Positions 12,201 through 22,215 of a stretch of 64,000 nucleotides of DNA are shown here, piece by piece. Below the pieces are notes generated by a model. That model had not been told where the DNA came from. It worked only from the letters and a program-made list of their open reading frames with translations, and ran no database searches. The stretch is from assembly GCA_032622095.1 (NCBI GenBank), contig CP136068.1, positions 13,623,729 to 13,687,728 on the forward strand, written 5' to 3'. Numbering within the stretch: position 1 is the first letter of the stretch; each line of letters opens with the position of its first letter. Source of the DNA: Siphonodentalium dalli. Its lineage: Eukaryota > Mollusca > Scaphopoda > Gadilida > Siphonodentaliidae. The position numbers and the translations under genes were made by a program.

Positions 12201-12288
12201 TCTACATTTCTCAAACCAGCTCAACACTGAGGAGTTCCGACAGAGAATAGACAACCTACTACCAAAGCGAAACGAACAGACACTCTGA
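9259..12288 (+). CDS. Tc1-like DD34E transposase, two exons (9259-10069, 11948-12288)
   Basis: Exon 1 starts at ATG 9259 (an in-frame ATG at 9145 would add 38 unconserved residues) and ends at 10069, followed by GTAAGT. Exon 2 starts at 11948 after TTTTGTTTTCAG. The junction splits one codon (phase 1) and restores the catalytic block ESPDLNPIE. The protein is 383 residues: an N-terminal helix-turn-helix region (about 8-50), a second helical DNA-binding part (about 70-120), then the RNase H-like DDE core with D159 in FSDET, D244 in CDNDPKHTS and E279 in NPIEMVW. Thirty-four residues lie between the last two, the Tc1-type spacing. A tail of about 100 residues follows the last acidic residue, longer than usual for Tc1. 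No internal stop is seen, so the gene could be functional. Clear terminal inverted repeats were not found, which leaves open an old insertion or a captured host gene. Confidence 0.8.
10141..10228. mobile_element. Palindromic MITE-like element in intron
   Basis: The left arm GATTTAGTCGGAAATATGG and following CCATTCATCGGAAAGC pair with AGCTTTGCGATGAATGG and CCATATTTCCTACTAAATC on the right. The right half matches 21850-21915 in the MITE at 21790-21953 (shared GAGAGCTTT, ACTAAATCCTGAAAA and ATAATTCTG), so both belong to one family. Confidence 0.6.
10640..10790. repeat. Inverted repeat in intron
   Basis: Arms of about 40 bp, 10643-10683 (GTTCAATGGATTCTAC ... ATATTTATT) and 10725-10765 (AATAAATATG ... 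GTAGAATTCATTGAAC), around a 40-bp loop. Probably a small MITE. Confidence 0.6.
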
Positions 12289-12584
12289 GTTATTATTGCA
12301 GAAGTGGTAGATTGCACATTATGTATACCTTATGTTATGTATTAATTTTCAGGCTGCAATTTCATAAATTAATTTAATAATTTGTGTGATAAAAACCACC
12401 ACAAACTCGATGCATTATACATGTATACGTGATTTCTCAACCCCGTCCATTAAATTATATTTTCGCAAATATATCATGGGACCTCGACATACATGAATAA
12501 AAAGAATTACAACTAGTTTATGTTATGTCCCATTTGATAATTCTCCAAAAATTCATTTTTAAACGCGAGTTTAACATGATTTCA
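12289..12584. other. 3' flank of transposase gene
   Basis: Non-coding AT-rich sequence. No polyadenylation signal stands out close to the stop. Contains the weak terminal-repeat candidate at 12388-12405. Confidence 0.3.
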
Positions 12585-13265
12585 TCCCTTCATTCATTTC
12601 TTGTAGATGCTCTAGAATTGACCCCAAAATGAGATATAAGTTGGATATTAAGACTTAGTAGAAACATTTATAAAAAAAGTTAAAAAAAAATATTTTTGCA
12701 GCACAAATCACATATATACAAACCTTATAATACCATCTGGTCGATGTACAGTGTTTGCATACAATTTGTAGAAATGTAATTTGATCTGCATTCCTGCATT
12801 AATTTGATCTGCATATTTGTTGTGATATGGAAACCCGATTTACACAAAACACAATTTGTTATTTGGATAGTTTCAAGGACTACAAACTGACTATACAGCA
12901 CATATGATAGTCTAAGTATGGTATTTGTCAGTATAAGTACCAAAAGAAAAAAACTGTGTTTATGGTTCTTGGAACTATACATAGAACATTTTTATGTTTT
13001 ATGTTAATCGGGTTGCCATATCACAACAAAAGCTTTATGTTTTATGATCAGATGCATCGGATCAAATTACATTCATGTAAATTATATGCAAAATGTGATC
13101 ACTGCACAGCCGAAAACTTTAGATAGATTTCTTGGAAAATTTGGTGTATATGTTTTATTATTTCTATTAAATCTTAATGACCAACTTATATCTCATTTTG
13201 GGGTTAATTCTATTGCCCATATGTTCCATAGAATCTAGAGGAAATGCAAGAATGGATGAACTTGC
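12585..13265. mobile_element. Fold-back element with about 250-bp arms
   Basis: The left arm 12600-12845 and right arm 13003-13245 are inverted copies. CCCCAAAATGAGATATAAGT pairs with ACTTATATCTCATTTTGGGG. TGTAATTTGATC pairs with GATCAAATTACA, and GTTGTGATATGG with CCATATCACAAC. The loop is about 155 bp. Open frames inside (12725-12982 minus, 13044-13238 plus) are mirror reads of the arms, not genes. Confidence 0.75.
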
Positions 13266-13525
13266 CTTTTTAAAAAGTTTTGAAGAATTGACAAATAGGG
13301 CGCACTCTTAAAAATTAAATCTCAAATTAAAAACCATTAAAATAAATTCCATCTGAACCACGGTATACATAGTTCATCTGAGTCAGGGGCTGTTTCTACT
13401 CAGCTTTTATCCTTTACATAGAATGGTGTTGTACAAATCGACGCATGTATTAATTCACAACATAATCGACATTTAGTACAGATAATAGCAAAGTACATTC
13501 CATGCAGTTGTATAAAATAGTTTAC

Positions 13526-13595
13526 CTTTTCTTTTCTTGTTTTGGTTGTGTTGTGTTGTTTTGGATGTCGCGGTCGTAGCTTTTGCTTGTGTATG
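13526..13595 (-). CDS. Candidate small exon, Thr/Lys-rich (Ig gene?)
   Basis: Seventy bases between an acceptor (TATACTATTTTAG on the minus strand) and a GTAAAC donor. In the frame carried over from the exon at 14025-14093 it reads a Thr-, Gln- and Lys-rich segment ending NKKRK, and ends in phase 1. Its place in the immunoglobulin-type gene is inferred only from strand, spacing and phase. No following exon was found. Confidence 0.25.
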
Positions 13596-13639
13596 CTAAA
13601 ATAGTATAAATACACATGAGTTACATATATGATACATGA

Positions 13640-13830
13640 CCGTGTTGAAAAAATTTACATTTTTCAAAAGAAGGAGAATTCGTTGTAACTGGCATTGTCC
13701 ATGCCTCCACCTTGTTCATTTCGCTTATTTCGGAACAAGGGAGGCAACAAGGGCAAGAACAACAAAAAACCATGTTGCAACTAGACCTTTCGCATGGACT
13801 TGGTTCTTATGCATTTTACGAATATATAAA
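13640..13830 (-). other. Possible terminal-exon region, unresolved frame
   Basis: On the minus strand two frames are open over much of this stretch. One gives a short hydrophobic run (TWFFVVLALVASLV) followed by a stop, as expected at the end of a membrane protein. Another gives a Cys-rich stretch. Neither has a convincing acceptor. Recorded because it lies just downstream of the Ig-gene exons. Confidence 0.2.
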
Positions 13831-14024
13831 GCTTGTGTGTAGTCAATCCACAAAATATCCCAAAATATGCATAGTAAAATGGTAAAATATGGTAACCTAG
13901 ATAATTGTTACGCACATACTTAGCTATTCAATATATACACCTAACGGGTTATTTCTAACAGAGAAGAAATGAACAAAGCAATTCCAATTAGCGACGAATC
14001 GTAACATAATTTCTTTAAACATAC

Positions 14025-14093
14025 CTTCTGTTTTCGGGTTGTTGTTGCTGTCTGAGTTCCGGGAGCACTGTGGTTGATTACATCCTCAGGTAT
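14025..14093 (-). CDS. Candidate 23-codon exon of Ig-type gene
   Basis: Bounded by an acceptor (GATATTCTTTCAG on the minus strand) and a strong donor (AAG|GTATGT), phase 0 at both ends, matching the phase-0 end of the exon at 14763-14861. It reads IPEDVINHSAPGTQTATTTR and KQK, a Thr-rich spacer such as often links Ig domains to a membrane anchor. Small exon, so only moderate support. Confidence 0.4.
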
Positions 14094-14178
14094 CTGAAAG
14101 AATATCACAATTTTAAAAACTTGGCTCTCTGTATTCCTTACTGTAATATCCAACTATTGACAAATTTCCTTACCGTAA

Positions 14179-14202
14179 TTCTAACTATTGCAATAGTTAG
14201 AA
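14179..14202. repeat. Perfect 24-bp palindrome
   Basis: TTCTAACTATTG followed directly by its reverse complement, 80 bp upstream (minus strand) of the exon at 14025-14093. Could be the relic of a small inverted-repeat element. Confidence 0.7.
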
Positions 14203-14762
14203 ATTGTTACTATCTAATTCCATAAGGTGTTACATGTATATGTTTGATTATGCTTTCTATCATGTTTAATTATACTTGTCTGTCTGGCATGCGTTTAATA
14301 AAATTCATTGATAGCCAGAATTTTGTTCATTTCATTCATGTCCAACACATATATATGACGTTAGCAATGTGATCGTTGAATTGAACCAAACTGTTCGACT
14401 CGACTATATAGTATATGACTATTTTTACACTGTACTTGGGAGTCGCGTATAGCTAATCTTACATGTAGTTCAGCGAAAGTTGATATGGAGTTTCATCTTA
14501 CAATAAACGTTAGTTACTTTCAGAAACACAGCCTTGGTCTGATACAAGCTTTCAGATCCACACATATTGATGATAACCTCTATTTATCTGAATGGTTGTT
14601 CTGAGATTTTCAATTACTAACTTTTACTACAACGTATTCAGACTCATCGTATCAGTGCAATGTACAGGGGTAACATGAGTACGATACCATGATCGCCAAA
14701 AAAAATATAGACCAAGTATATACCCACAATAAGTGTATAATGCAATTAATAAGTATATTTAC

Positions 14763-14861
14763 CTCTGTGGGAAGAAGTGAGTCGATGTACGCATTTACAC
14801 AAATGCGATTGCCGCCATATTTGACCACAGCTGCGAGAGTTGGTCCATTACCCCATTTGAT
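14763..14861 (-). CDS. Exon encoding part of a second Ig-like domain
   Basis: Thirty-three codons between an acceptor (TCAATTTTCAG on the minus strand) and a donor (GAG|GTAAAT), phase 0 at both ends. It reads IKWGNGPTLAAVVKYGGNRI and continues CVNAYIDSLLPTE. This aligns with the NWKFNG...WYKYGVRIAYI stretch of the Ig exon at 20505-20831, i.e. strands B to C of an immunoglobulin fold. The rest of the domain (strands D-G) was not found in the next exon, so one exon is missing or the domain is truncated. Confidence 0.5.
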
Positions 14862-14999
14862 CTGAAAATTGAAAGCAAAAGTGTTATACGTGTGTTTGGC
14901 AGTTATGTCAACATGCTGACTGACATATATCGCCTCATATAAACCATGAAATCACCATTAGGAATACGATCTCCATTCGACGCAAAAACAATTATTCGT

Positions 15000-16050
15000 A
15001 CGGTATACAAAATGCTAAAATATTAGCATTATATTGCCAGATGTATGGGCAGAACTTTTTACACGATATGATCGAGTAAATCTTTTTCACACACTTAAGG
15101 GACCCCCGGTGGGAACATACGCCTAGGTTTTTAGGTTGATTTTAAAACAGGTATAATGGTTTGTCCGACGTAAATCAATTACTGGTGAGCTGTATAATAT
15201 ACATATTTACCAATGAATGGTGGATAAACAAAATCGAATTTTTTTAACTTTCGACAAACAACAATGTGCCCCGAGTTTGAACGTCGAACACTTCCAAACT
15301 CAACACTAATCCGAATTGCTTTAAATTCCCCCTTTTTTCCATTTCTTTATTTTTTTCCCCTTTTAAATTTCCTTCTGTTCCGCGTCAGAACCATTCGTGT
15401 GCGTTTTTCAGTTTTCGAATTATGCAACATGTGATCACATCATTCTACCATTTCACATATTACAGGTTCAGTATTTCTCGACCATTGCTTTTGGTTTCAA
15501 ATTATTGCATTACCAATGCAAAGGATAATGAATTCTGGTTCCAACAATGCCAAATACGTCGTAGAAAAATTGACAGTGTCAAGAATAACACGGTAAACCC
15601 CTTTGTTTACACACGTGCCCAGTTCCGATACTGTATGTGCATGTGTATCGGGGAGATCCCACAGTGGTTGTTTTCATCTATAATATGCATACCATTATGA
15701 TGCGCGGTCATCTTGTAGAAAAAGAGCATAGACGTTTATGACTAGGAACAGGAGAAATATAAACGGGGACTAATTGATAAATTAATGGGGAAAATTAAAG
15801 GGCTACGAGTCAGAAGCAATTCGAATTGATGTCTACCCATGTAGTCTTTTTAGAAACAAATATGGTGCTATTAGGAAAAATAAACAAGAATACAGGTTCA
15901 TTATTCGTAAATTGTTTGAATAAAACCCATGCATTACGAAATAATTTACCAGCAATGTTTCGGTCTCCGGGGCATCAACCCACCGCGGCCCTATATGTGG
16001 ATTTTTTTTGGCAGACCCCCAACAATAATTTAGATAAGACACATAATGGA
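15000..16050. other. Intron-like sequence, nothing recognised
   Basis: AT-rich sequence with poly-T and poly-C stretches near 15330-15370 and a few chance frames. No exon or repeat family could be supported. Confidence 0.4.
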
Positions 16051-16063
16051 GAGAGAGAGATTA

Positions 16064-16553
16064 AAGGTACTCAACCCGTAAAGAGGGTCCCCATCTCAAC
16101 AGATTCCAACAACAACAATCCGATCAGAGGGTCCTATATTACTATTTCTTTGGCTTTGGGGGTAAAAAATATTTGATTCGAGTCGAGGAACCCATCAAAC
16201 AAAGCTCAGAGTTATTAGATATTGATTTTTGAAAATTCTTATGTTCTCGAGATGAGTACCAATAACTGCCGTCAATTTGGTAACCTGCTCGAGATTTTAC
16301 GCCAAAATTCTATTCAAACAGACAAGGATGGATAACTCTATAATCAAGTGGGTAATAATAACGAATTTTTGACAGTCTTCTGGGCCAGAAAGAATTCCCG
16401 ATAATGAAAAATAACAGATTTCTAAAATCGATATCTAACAAATCTGAGCTTTGATGGGTGACTTCCTCGACTCGAATCAAATATTTTTGACCCCCGAAGC
16501 CATTGAAATAGTAATTGAGAGGAGTTTTATCGGGTTGAGTACCTTTAAGCTCA
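16064..16553. repeat. Fold-back repeat family, copy 2
   Basis: Arms 16064-16215 and 16440-16553 are inverted copies of each other. AAAGGTACTCAACCCG pairs with CGGGTTGAGTACCTTT, and AAATATTTGATTCGAGTCGA pairs with TCGACTCGAATCAAATATTT. The same sequence forms the repeat at 3385-3800. It sits inside an intron of the Ig-type gene. Confidence 0.75.
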
Positions 16554-16732
16554 AAATACTGCGGAAACCATATGTTACTGCCAGAAACCATAACATAAAA
16601 CGTTCGATCTTACATATCTTGCCTATCTTGAATGGTTTGTTCTACATGTAACTGATTCATGACAAAATCAGAAAGGAAATAGGCTATATACAAGCCGTTC
16701 AAATTTATAAATATAGTTGTGAATGTGCTTAC

Positions 16733-16802
16733 CTGGTATGTTTCACCAATGATCGGAACATCTTCAGAGATAATTAGCGAACCAGCAATTGTCGCACTCA
16801 AA
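16733..16802 (-). CDS. Exon starting the second Ig-like domain
   Basis: Seventy bases with a good donor (CAG|GTAAGC) and an acceptor after CTACGCCGTCCAG on the minus strand. It reads LSATIAGSLIISEDVPIIGE then TYQ and joins in phase 0 to the exon at 14763-14861. The acceptor phase (2) does not match the phase-1 end of the exon at 20505-20831. Either an exon lies between them, or the upstream exon uses the weaker donor four bases further on. Confidence 0.45.
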
Positions 16803-17369
16803 CTGGACGGCGTAGTAGGACGAGGCACGTGATGCAGGCATTGTGATGAGCGAGTGAACAAACGAAACAGATGAAAAGCCCAAATTTGGTATATATTTTT
16901 TCAGTTTGTACACCCTTATATGCTAGACCAGCTTGACATCTGAGTATTCCATTGGTTAATCGGCTCATTGTTTTTACAATGATTTCAAAGTGCGGCATGT
17001 CATGCTAATTATGAGCATCAACATAGCGCTGGTGACATTTTGTTTGTAGAGCGAAAGGGTGAGATGTTTTTATACTTATAAGAATAAGTCAGTATGCCTA
17101 CTACTTTGTACTGATAGCCGACAAACCTTTAACACTTATAATTTATATATCATATATACATGTACGAAAAAAATTGATTGGCTACATTTATAAAATAAAA
17201 AAAATGCTTTATTTACTTAATTCAACTTGGTGTTCATTATACATACTTGTTTATTTAGCTGCGTATACTTAGAACGGTCGGTTTCTTTTACGCAACAAAC
17301 AATTTAAACCATAAAAACATCTAGCTAATAATTGTTGTATAAGAATACAAGAGCGTCGAATTATATAGA

Positions 17370-18420
17370 TTTATTGTAAATTAAAACTGCCGTAGAATGT
17401 AGCATAATAATGTGTGCATATATATGAAATTACTTTGATATTGATAATTCTTGAACATTATATTAATTGTTGAAAATGATCATTTTAAATTAAATTTGGA
17501 AAAACTAAATTTTATTTATAAATTTTGATCAGAGTTTTAAAATTTTTCAGTAAAATTAAAATTTAAACTTTAGTTACGTTTTGAACATTAAATGCGAAAG
17601 TTTAAAGTGATGTGAAACACTCCGGTAGGGTGATCAAATCGAATAGAATAATCTTGCTGAAAGTAGTTATTTTTACAAATATTATATCCAAATTGACAAA
17701 ACACACCGTAATTCTTATATATTCATTAAATACAGTGAGCCCCCGATGGCGAAATCGTTTGTGTTAATTTACCGCCGATAGTTGCGTCCCGATTTGGGAA
17801 GTAAATATTTAAATTGAGCGTAGTTCAGACGATGTTTTCTAAGAAGTGGTACGGTCAATTTGTTTGAGATTTTTGGCAATGTTAGTAGAATTCTGCATTT
17901 CCCCAGTTGGCATAGCGCCTGCATACTAACTAATCAGTTTCACGCGCCCGAACAAGTGCATAATATGTCTTTAACTTATGAATTTGTGTACAAACTACCG
18001 AAACCATTTGCGTACATGTAATATGAACAAACACAAGAAAATAGCAATGCCAACTAAAATAAAATGCGACAACAAAACATGACCCGGATATAAAGGCCAT
18101 AGACACAGATAAACAAATATGCATATATATATAATTCAATATATGAAATTGTTTTTTATTATAAAAGATTTTATCTGACAATTCTTTATTCATTGACGAA
18201 ATCAATCCGGGCCAAATATACCCTAACAAAGCCTACCGCAAGTAATACTGCGGCAACTCTTTGATGTTGCGGATTATTCACACCTCCCGCACTGTCCCTG
18301 AAAAGAGTAGGTGCCGCTCTGCATTGGGATGCAGACCACGGGGTAAACACTACTGACCACACTATTAGCATGGATGACCACGACTACAACACGGATGACC
18401 ACGGAGCGCACTCAGAGTGC
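17370..18420. repeat. Dispersed ACCACGG repeat, copy 2
   Basis: 17375-17610 matches 2220-2540 and 17985-18400 matches 2600-2960. The intervening 17610-17985 is private to this copy, so a further insertion is likely. The minus frames at 17930-18371 have near-equivalents in the copy at 18505-18877, but with many frame changes; they are not genes. Confidence 0.65.
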
Positions 18421-18882
18421 ATAATATGTCTTTAACTTATGAATTTTTGTAATGTTATATCCAACTTTTCAGCCATTTGTTGGAACACGATATCGACGCA
18501 CAAACTACCGAAACCGTTTGCGTACATGTAATATAAACAAACACAAGAAAATATTAATGCCAACTAAAATAAAATGCGACAACAAAACATGACACGGATA
18601 TAAAGGCCATTGACACGGATTAACAAACATGCATACCGGGTATATATAATTAAATATATGAAATTGTTTTTTATTTTTAAAGATTTTACCTGACAATTCT
18701 TAATTCATCAATCCGGGCCAAATATACCCGAAAAAAGCCTACCGCAAGTAATACTGCGGCAACTGTTTGATGTCGCGGATTATTCACACCTCCCGCACTG
18801 TCCCTGAAAAGAGTAGATGCCGCTCTGCACTGGGGTGCAGAACACGCCGTAAACACAACTGACCACGCTATTAACACGGCAT
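18421..18882. repeat. Dispersed ACCACGG repeat, copy 3 (tandem to copy 2)
   Basis: Begins with GCATAATATGTCTTTAACTT, also at 17958-17977, so copies 2 and 3 form a direct tandem duplication with a period of about 460 bp. Same internal blocks as the copy at 2570-2960. Confidence 0.65.
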
Positions 18883-19118
18883 GAACACGACTTCAACACG
18901 GATGACCACGGCGTGTACTCAGATGACCACGACATGGAACATGCCGTGTTCAGACCGTTTTTGAACACACTGGCCATATTGCCGAAATTGATCACGCTAA
19001 GAACACGACTTCAACACGGATGACCACGGCGTGAACTCAGATGACCACGGCATGTACACGCCGTGTTCAGACCGTATTTGAACACGCTGGCCATTTTTCT
19101 GAAGTTGACCACGCTAAG
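18883..19118. repeat. Two 118-bp tandem units of ACCACGG type
   Basis: GAACACGACTTCAACACGG starts at 18883 and again at 19001. Each unit also carries TGACCACGGCGTG, CCGTGTTCAGACCGT and TGAACAC-CTGGCCAT. The run is built from CACG/ACACGG words on both strands and continues the edge of copy 3. Confidence 0.75.
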
Positions 19119-19189
19119 ACCACGCGCGATTTTTCCGTGTTTTTTCCGTGTTAAAATGTTGGCCACGGGCCTTGTACTGTAGTTGTGAT

Positions 19190-19765
19190 GTGTCTAAAAA
19201 AAAATCAAAGGTCAAAATGCAAAAATGTTATTTTTTGTTTTTCGAGTTATGTCCCTGGCTCTGTCCCTATTTGACCCAGTGACCCCATTTGAACAAATCT
19301 GAACCCCAGTCAACCAAGGTCCCTCCGTACCAAATATAAACTAAATCGGCCCGTTGATTCTTGAGAAGAAGTAATTCTAAGAATTACTATGGAGGAATAG
19401 AGTTATGGCACTGGTTTCTCAACTAATCAACCTGGTAACCTCATTTGAACAAATCTGAATGTGAGTCACCTAGGGAACATCCACACCCAATATGAACCGA
19501 TTTGGCCTTATAGTTCTGAAAAAGAAGTCGTTCTAAGAATTACTATGAAGGAATAGAGTTGTGGCCCTGCTTTCTCAACTAATTGACCTGATGACCTCAT
19601 TTGAACAAATCTGAATGTGATTCACTTAGGGAACATCCATACCAAATATGAACCCGTTCCGTCTTACGGTTCTGGGGGAGAAGATGATTCTTGACGGCGG
19701 ACGACGAACGAGGAGTGATGACAAAAGCTCCACCCGAGACTTTGTCTCAGGTGAGCTAAAAATGG
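19190..19765 (+). mobile_element. Tandem-core repeat element, family IV
   Basis: Three core units of about 165 bp share CCTCATTTGAACAAATCTGA, a GGGAACATCCA/ACCAAATATGAAC block and GAATTACTATG. They are followed by a GACGGCGGACGACGAACGAG stretch and a 3' hairpin (GCTCCACCCGAGAC against GTCTCAGGTGAGC, 19729-19758) ending AGCTAAAAA. This AGCTC...GAGCTAAAAA end is also carried, with a different stem, by the family V blocks, which suggests a shared mobilising machinery. Inference: non-autonomous Helitron-like element. Confidence 0.65.
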
Positions 19766-20282
19766 CCTATGCTATGTCCATGTGCATATATTCCTACGGT
19801 AGACCATTCCATATACACGCCCTGGCCACCACTTACATGTATATGGGGCCAAATAAATATAATTTACTGGGTTTGTCATGCATAAGTACTCTATACACCG
19901 TTTATTTCTCATTGCAATTATGCTCTGCGCATGTATGAATAAATCAACCTGATATGCAATAGACCCTTCCCCATATGTTGCAGAACACTGATTAATATAC
20001 GCGAGGGTAAATTAAACAAACTATTTGTATAAATTAAGTCTGTTCTACAAACATGTGGAACATGACACTATATGCCATAAATATAGTGCCAAAATTATAT
20101 TGCATGTTCATGTTCTTTGTAGATTATATGCTATGCGCATCGGCATATATATTAAGTGATACTGGCGATCAACCAGTCCTTACACATCATGGGTAACGCT
20201 GGCATATCCGGGTGCCATTTAGATCAGCGGGTCTGACGCTGGTTATACTATATATAAATATGCCAACAACAACCTGTGACAG
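19766..20282. other. Intron-like sequence
   Basis: No gene or repeat recognised beyond chance frames. Confidence 0.35.
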
Positions 20283-20450
20283 TGCATCCTCTTATATATG
20301 CGAGTCTCCCACAGGGAGCCTCACATATATAATAGAATGCAATGGCTTACAAAGTCAAAAAATAATGATAGGCTGATGTATTATCCTATATATGCAAGGC
20401 TCCCAATGGGAGACTAACATATATAAGAGAATGCATTGGCTCAGAGTTTT
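20283..20450. repeat. Two tandem hairpin units of about 99 bp
   Basis: CTTATATATGCGAGTCTCCC...GGGAGCCTCACATATATAA (from 20291) and CCTATATATGCAAGGCTCCC...GGGAGACTAACATATATAA (from 20391) are each self-complementary. Both are followed by AGAATGCA-TGGCT. A duplicated palindromic element close to the Ig exon. Confidence 0.65.
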
Positions 20451-20504
20451 CGCAAAATTTCAGGAAGCTCGAGTCATAGAAGGGTAATCAGTAAGAGTAC
20501 TCAC

Positions 20505-20831
20505 CAAGCGCTGTGAGAGTAGTATTTGCTATTAATAGCGAACCACCGTCTGTTTCAGTAAGAGAAACTGTGTAGAGTGCAGAATCATTTTCCATGAGAT
20601 TCATTAACTTAATAGCAGCACTTCCTGCTTGTGGGTCTCCAATATATTCAACCTTCCCCACAAAGGCATCTTCAATGTGCAGAGTTTTGAAAATGTAAGC
20701 AATGCGAACTCCATATTTGTACCAACTGGCGAATGTTGTTGTTCCATTAAATTTCCAGTTTAAGGTAACATTCTCATTGTAACAGGCTGTTGTTTCAAGT
20801 GACGGTTGTGATTTCCAAATCACACGAGCAA
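20505..20831 (-). CDS. Immunoglobulin-like domain exon
   Basis: A 327-bp exon flanked by an acceptor (TTATTCTTACAG on the minus strand) and a canonical donor (CTTG|GTGAGT), phase 1 at both ends, the classical layout of Ig-domain exons. The sequence fits a V-type fold: ENVTLNWKF (strand B), FASWYKYGVRIAYI (strand C with its tryptophan), a D-E region, then NDSALYTVSL in place of the usual DxAxYxC. The canonical strand B and F cysteines are both replaced (N and V), so the core disulfide is absent. Likely an extracellular recognition or adhesion protein; exact family unknown. No signal-peptide exon was identified upstream. Confidence 0.7.
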
Positions 20832-20849
20832 CTGTAAGAATAATTCAGA

Positions 20850-21780
20850 AATTAAACATGCATTGACTAAGTAAACATCCAATAATATAAGGTTGTCGCA
20901 CGCGATTGAGTGAGACACAGGGATTTGTCCCGCTCAAGACCTGGAATGTTACCCGAGGGCCACCAGGCCCAAAGGTGACATTTCTGGTCAAGAGCGTCGA
21001 ACAAATGAATTCCGTTGAGATTTGTGGAAATGAGCCCTGTGACGTTGTCTATTTGATATTTGGTAAATTCGGCAAAAATAATAAACAAAAGTCAGATAAC
21101 TCTGGTAAAAATATCCGGCCGGATGTGGCTTGCAAATTCGTTCTAGGTAATGAGTCAGTTGAACTCATATTCCAAAAATCTTTGAAATCCATTGATATTT
21201 GTTCAAGTTATGACTCTTATAAATTCGGGATGGATGCACGGTACGACAGATTTTCAATTTGGCAGGGTTAAAAAACGGCGACCATGATTGCCGCCATCCT
21301 GATGGCCACCATTTTGTCTTGAGTCTACACGGCCAATTTTTGTTTTTGTTAACATTGCTCAAAAGTTGAAGGACATAATAAGGAACAAAGTGAGTGGGGT
21401 AAAGTTAAGTCACAGGGGGGGGTGCAAGGGTACCGTCACTAGGAGGTGTTCGGACAGTTATGTGGCTAGTCATCCAATCACTGACCTGTCAATTTTTAGC
21501 TCCCATACTTTGTCTTGTGACTGTGTGACACTTAAATTGCTACAGCACGATGTCTGCATGCTTTGATCTTTGTTGTGCATTGTCACAGAGTATAGATAGG
21601 TCGAGTGCTTTGATGTCTTGCTACAATTTAGCTGTCTGTTAATAGTTACTGAGTGTCATGATTACTATAATAATATGCCATACGTACTAGTCTGGTCATT
21701 CAGAGACTTTATTTTGAGGTGAACCTAGAACAAATTGGTTACAAGCTGTTTTTGGTGTCATTTTGTTGGGCAGAATCTGG
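20850..21780. other. Upstream of Ig exon; nothing firm
   Basis: A 121-codon plus-strand frame (20906-21271) reads through sequence with no recognisable family or splice context. CATGATTGCCGCCATCCTGA and TGGCCACCATTTTG near 21270-21315 hint at a tandem-core repeat relic. No signal-peptide exon on the minus strand could be supported. Confidence 0.3.
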
Positions 21781-21789
21781 GGAACAATA

Positions 21790-21953
21790 CAGTAATTCCC
21801 TAAGTAATTGACTCCTTAAACACAGCAGAATTATAGGTAACTCTCGGGGAGAGCTTTCCGATAAATGGCAATAAGCCATATTTCCGACTAAATCCTGAAA
21901 AGTTACCCATAATTCTGCTGTGGTTAAGGAATCGATTAATTAGGGCATTACTG
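21790..21953. mobile_element. MITE with TA target duplication
   Basis: 164-bp element starting CAGTAATTCCCTAA and ending TTAGGGCATTACTG, flanked by TA on both sides (21788-21789, 21954-21955). Terminal inverted repeats of about 45 bp are imperfect but clear (CACAGCAGAATTAT against ATAATTCTGCTGTG). The TA duplication and CAGT-type terminus fit a non-autonomous Tc1/mariner element. A relative sits in the transposase intron at 10141-10228. Confidence 0.8.
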
Positions 21954-22215
21954 TATATCCAAAATGCGCTTTGGGGAAAACTTATACAGCTTGTTGAAAT
22001 GAGGTCCTATTTATAACTTTTTGTGTAAATTTTGCTGTTCCTTATTAGGCTAGTCAATCTGATGGAAGGGAAAACGCAACCGTAAACAAATTACTATGCA
22101 ATGTCTTTTGGTGTGTTTGAATGTGACTATATCCATATGATAACATTACCAAAATCCCCATGAATCCCATGGTGGGAAAATCGTCCTTTTTTGGGTAAAA
22201 AAACAGTAATATGTA

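Noticed and set aside
21366-21566. Short plus-strand ORF near 21.4 kb as an exon
   Set aside because: No splice signals or family motif; opposite strand to the Ig-type gene.
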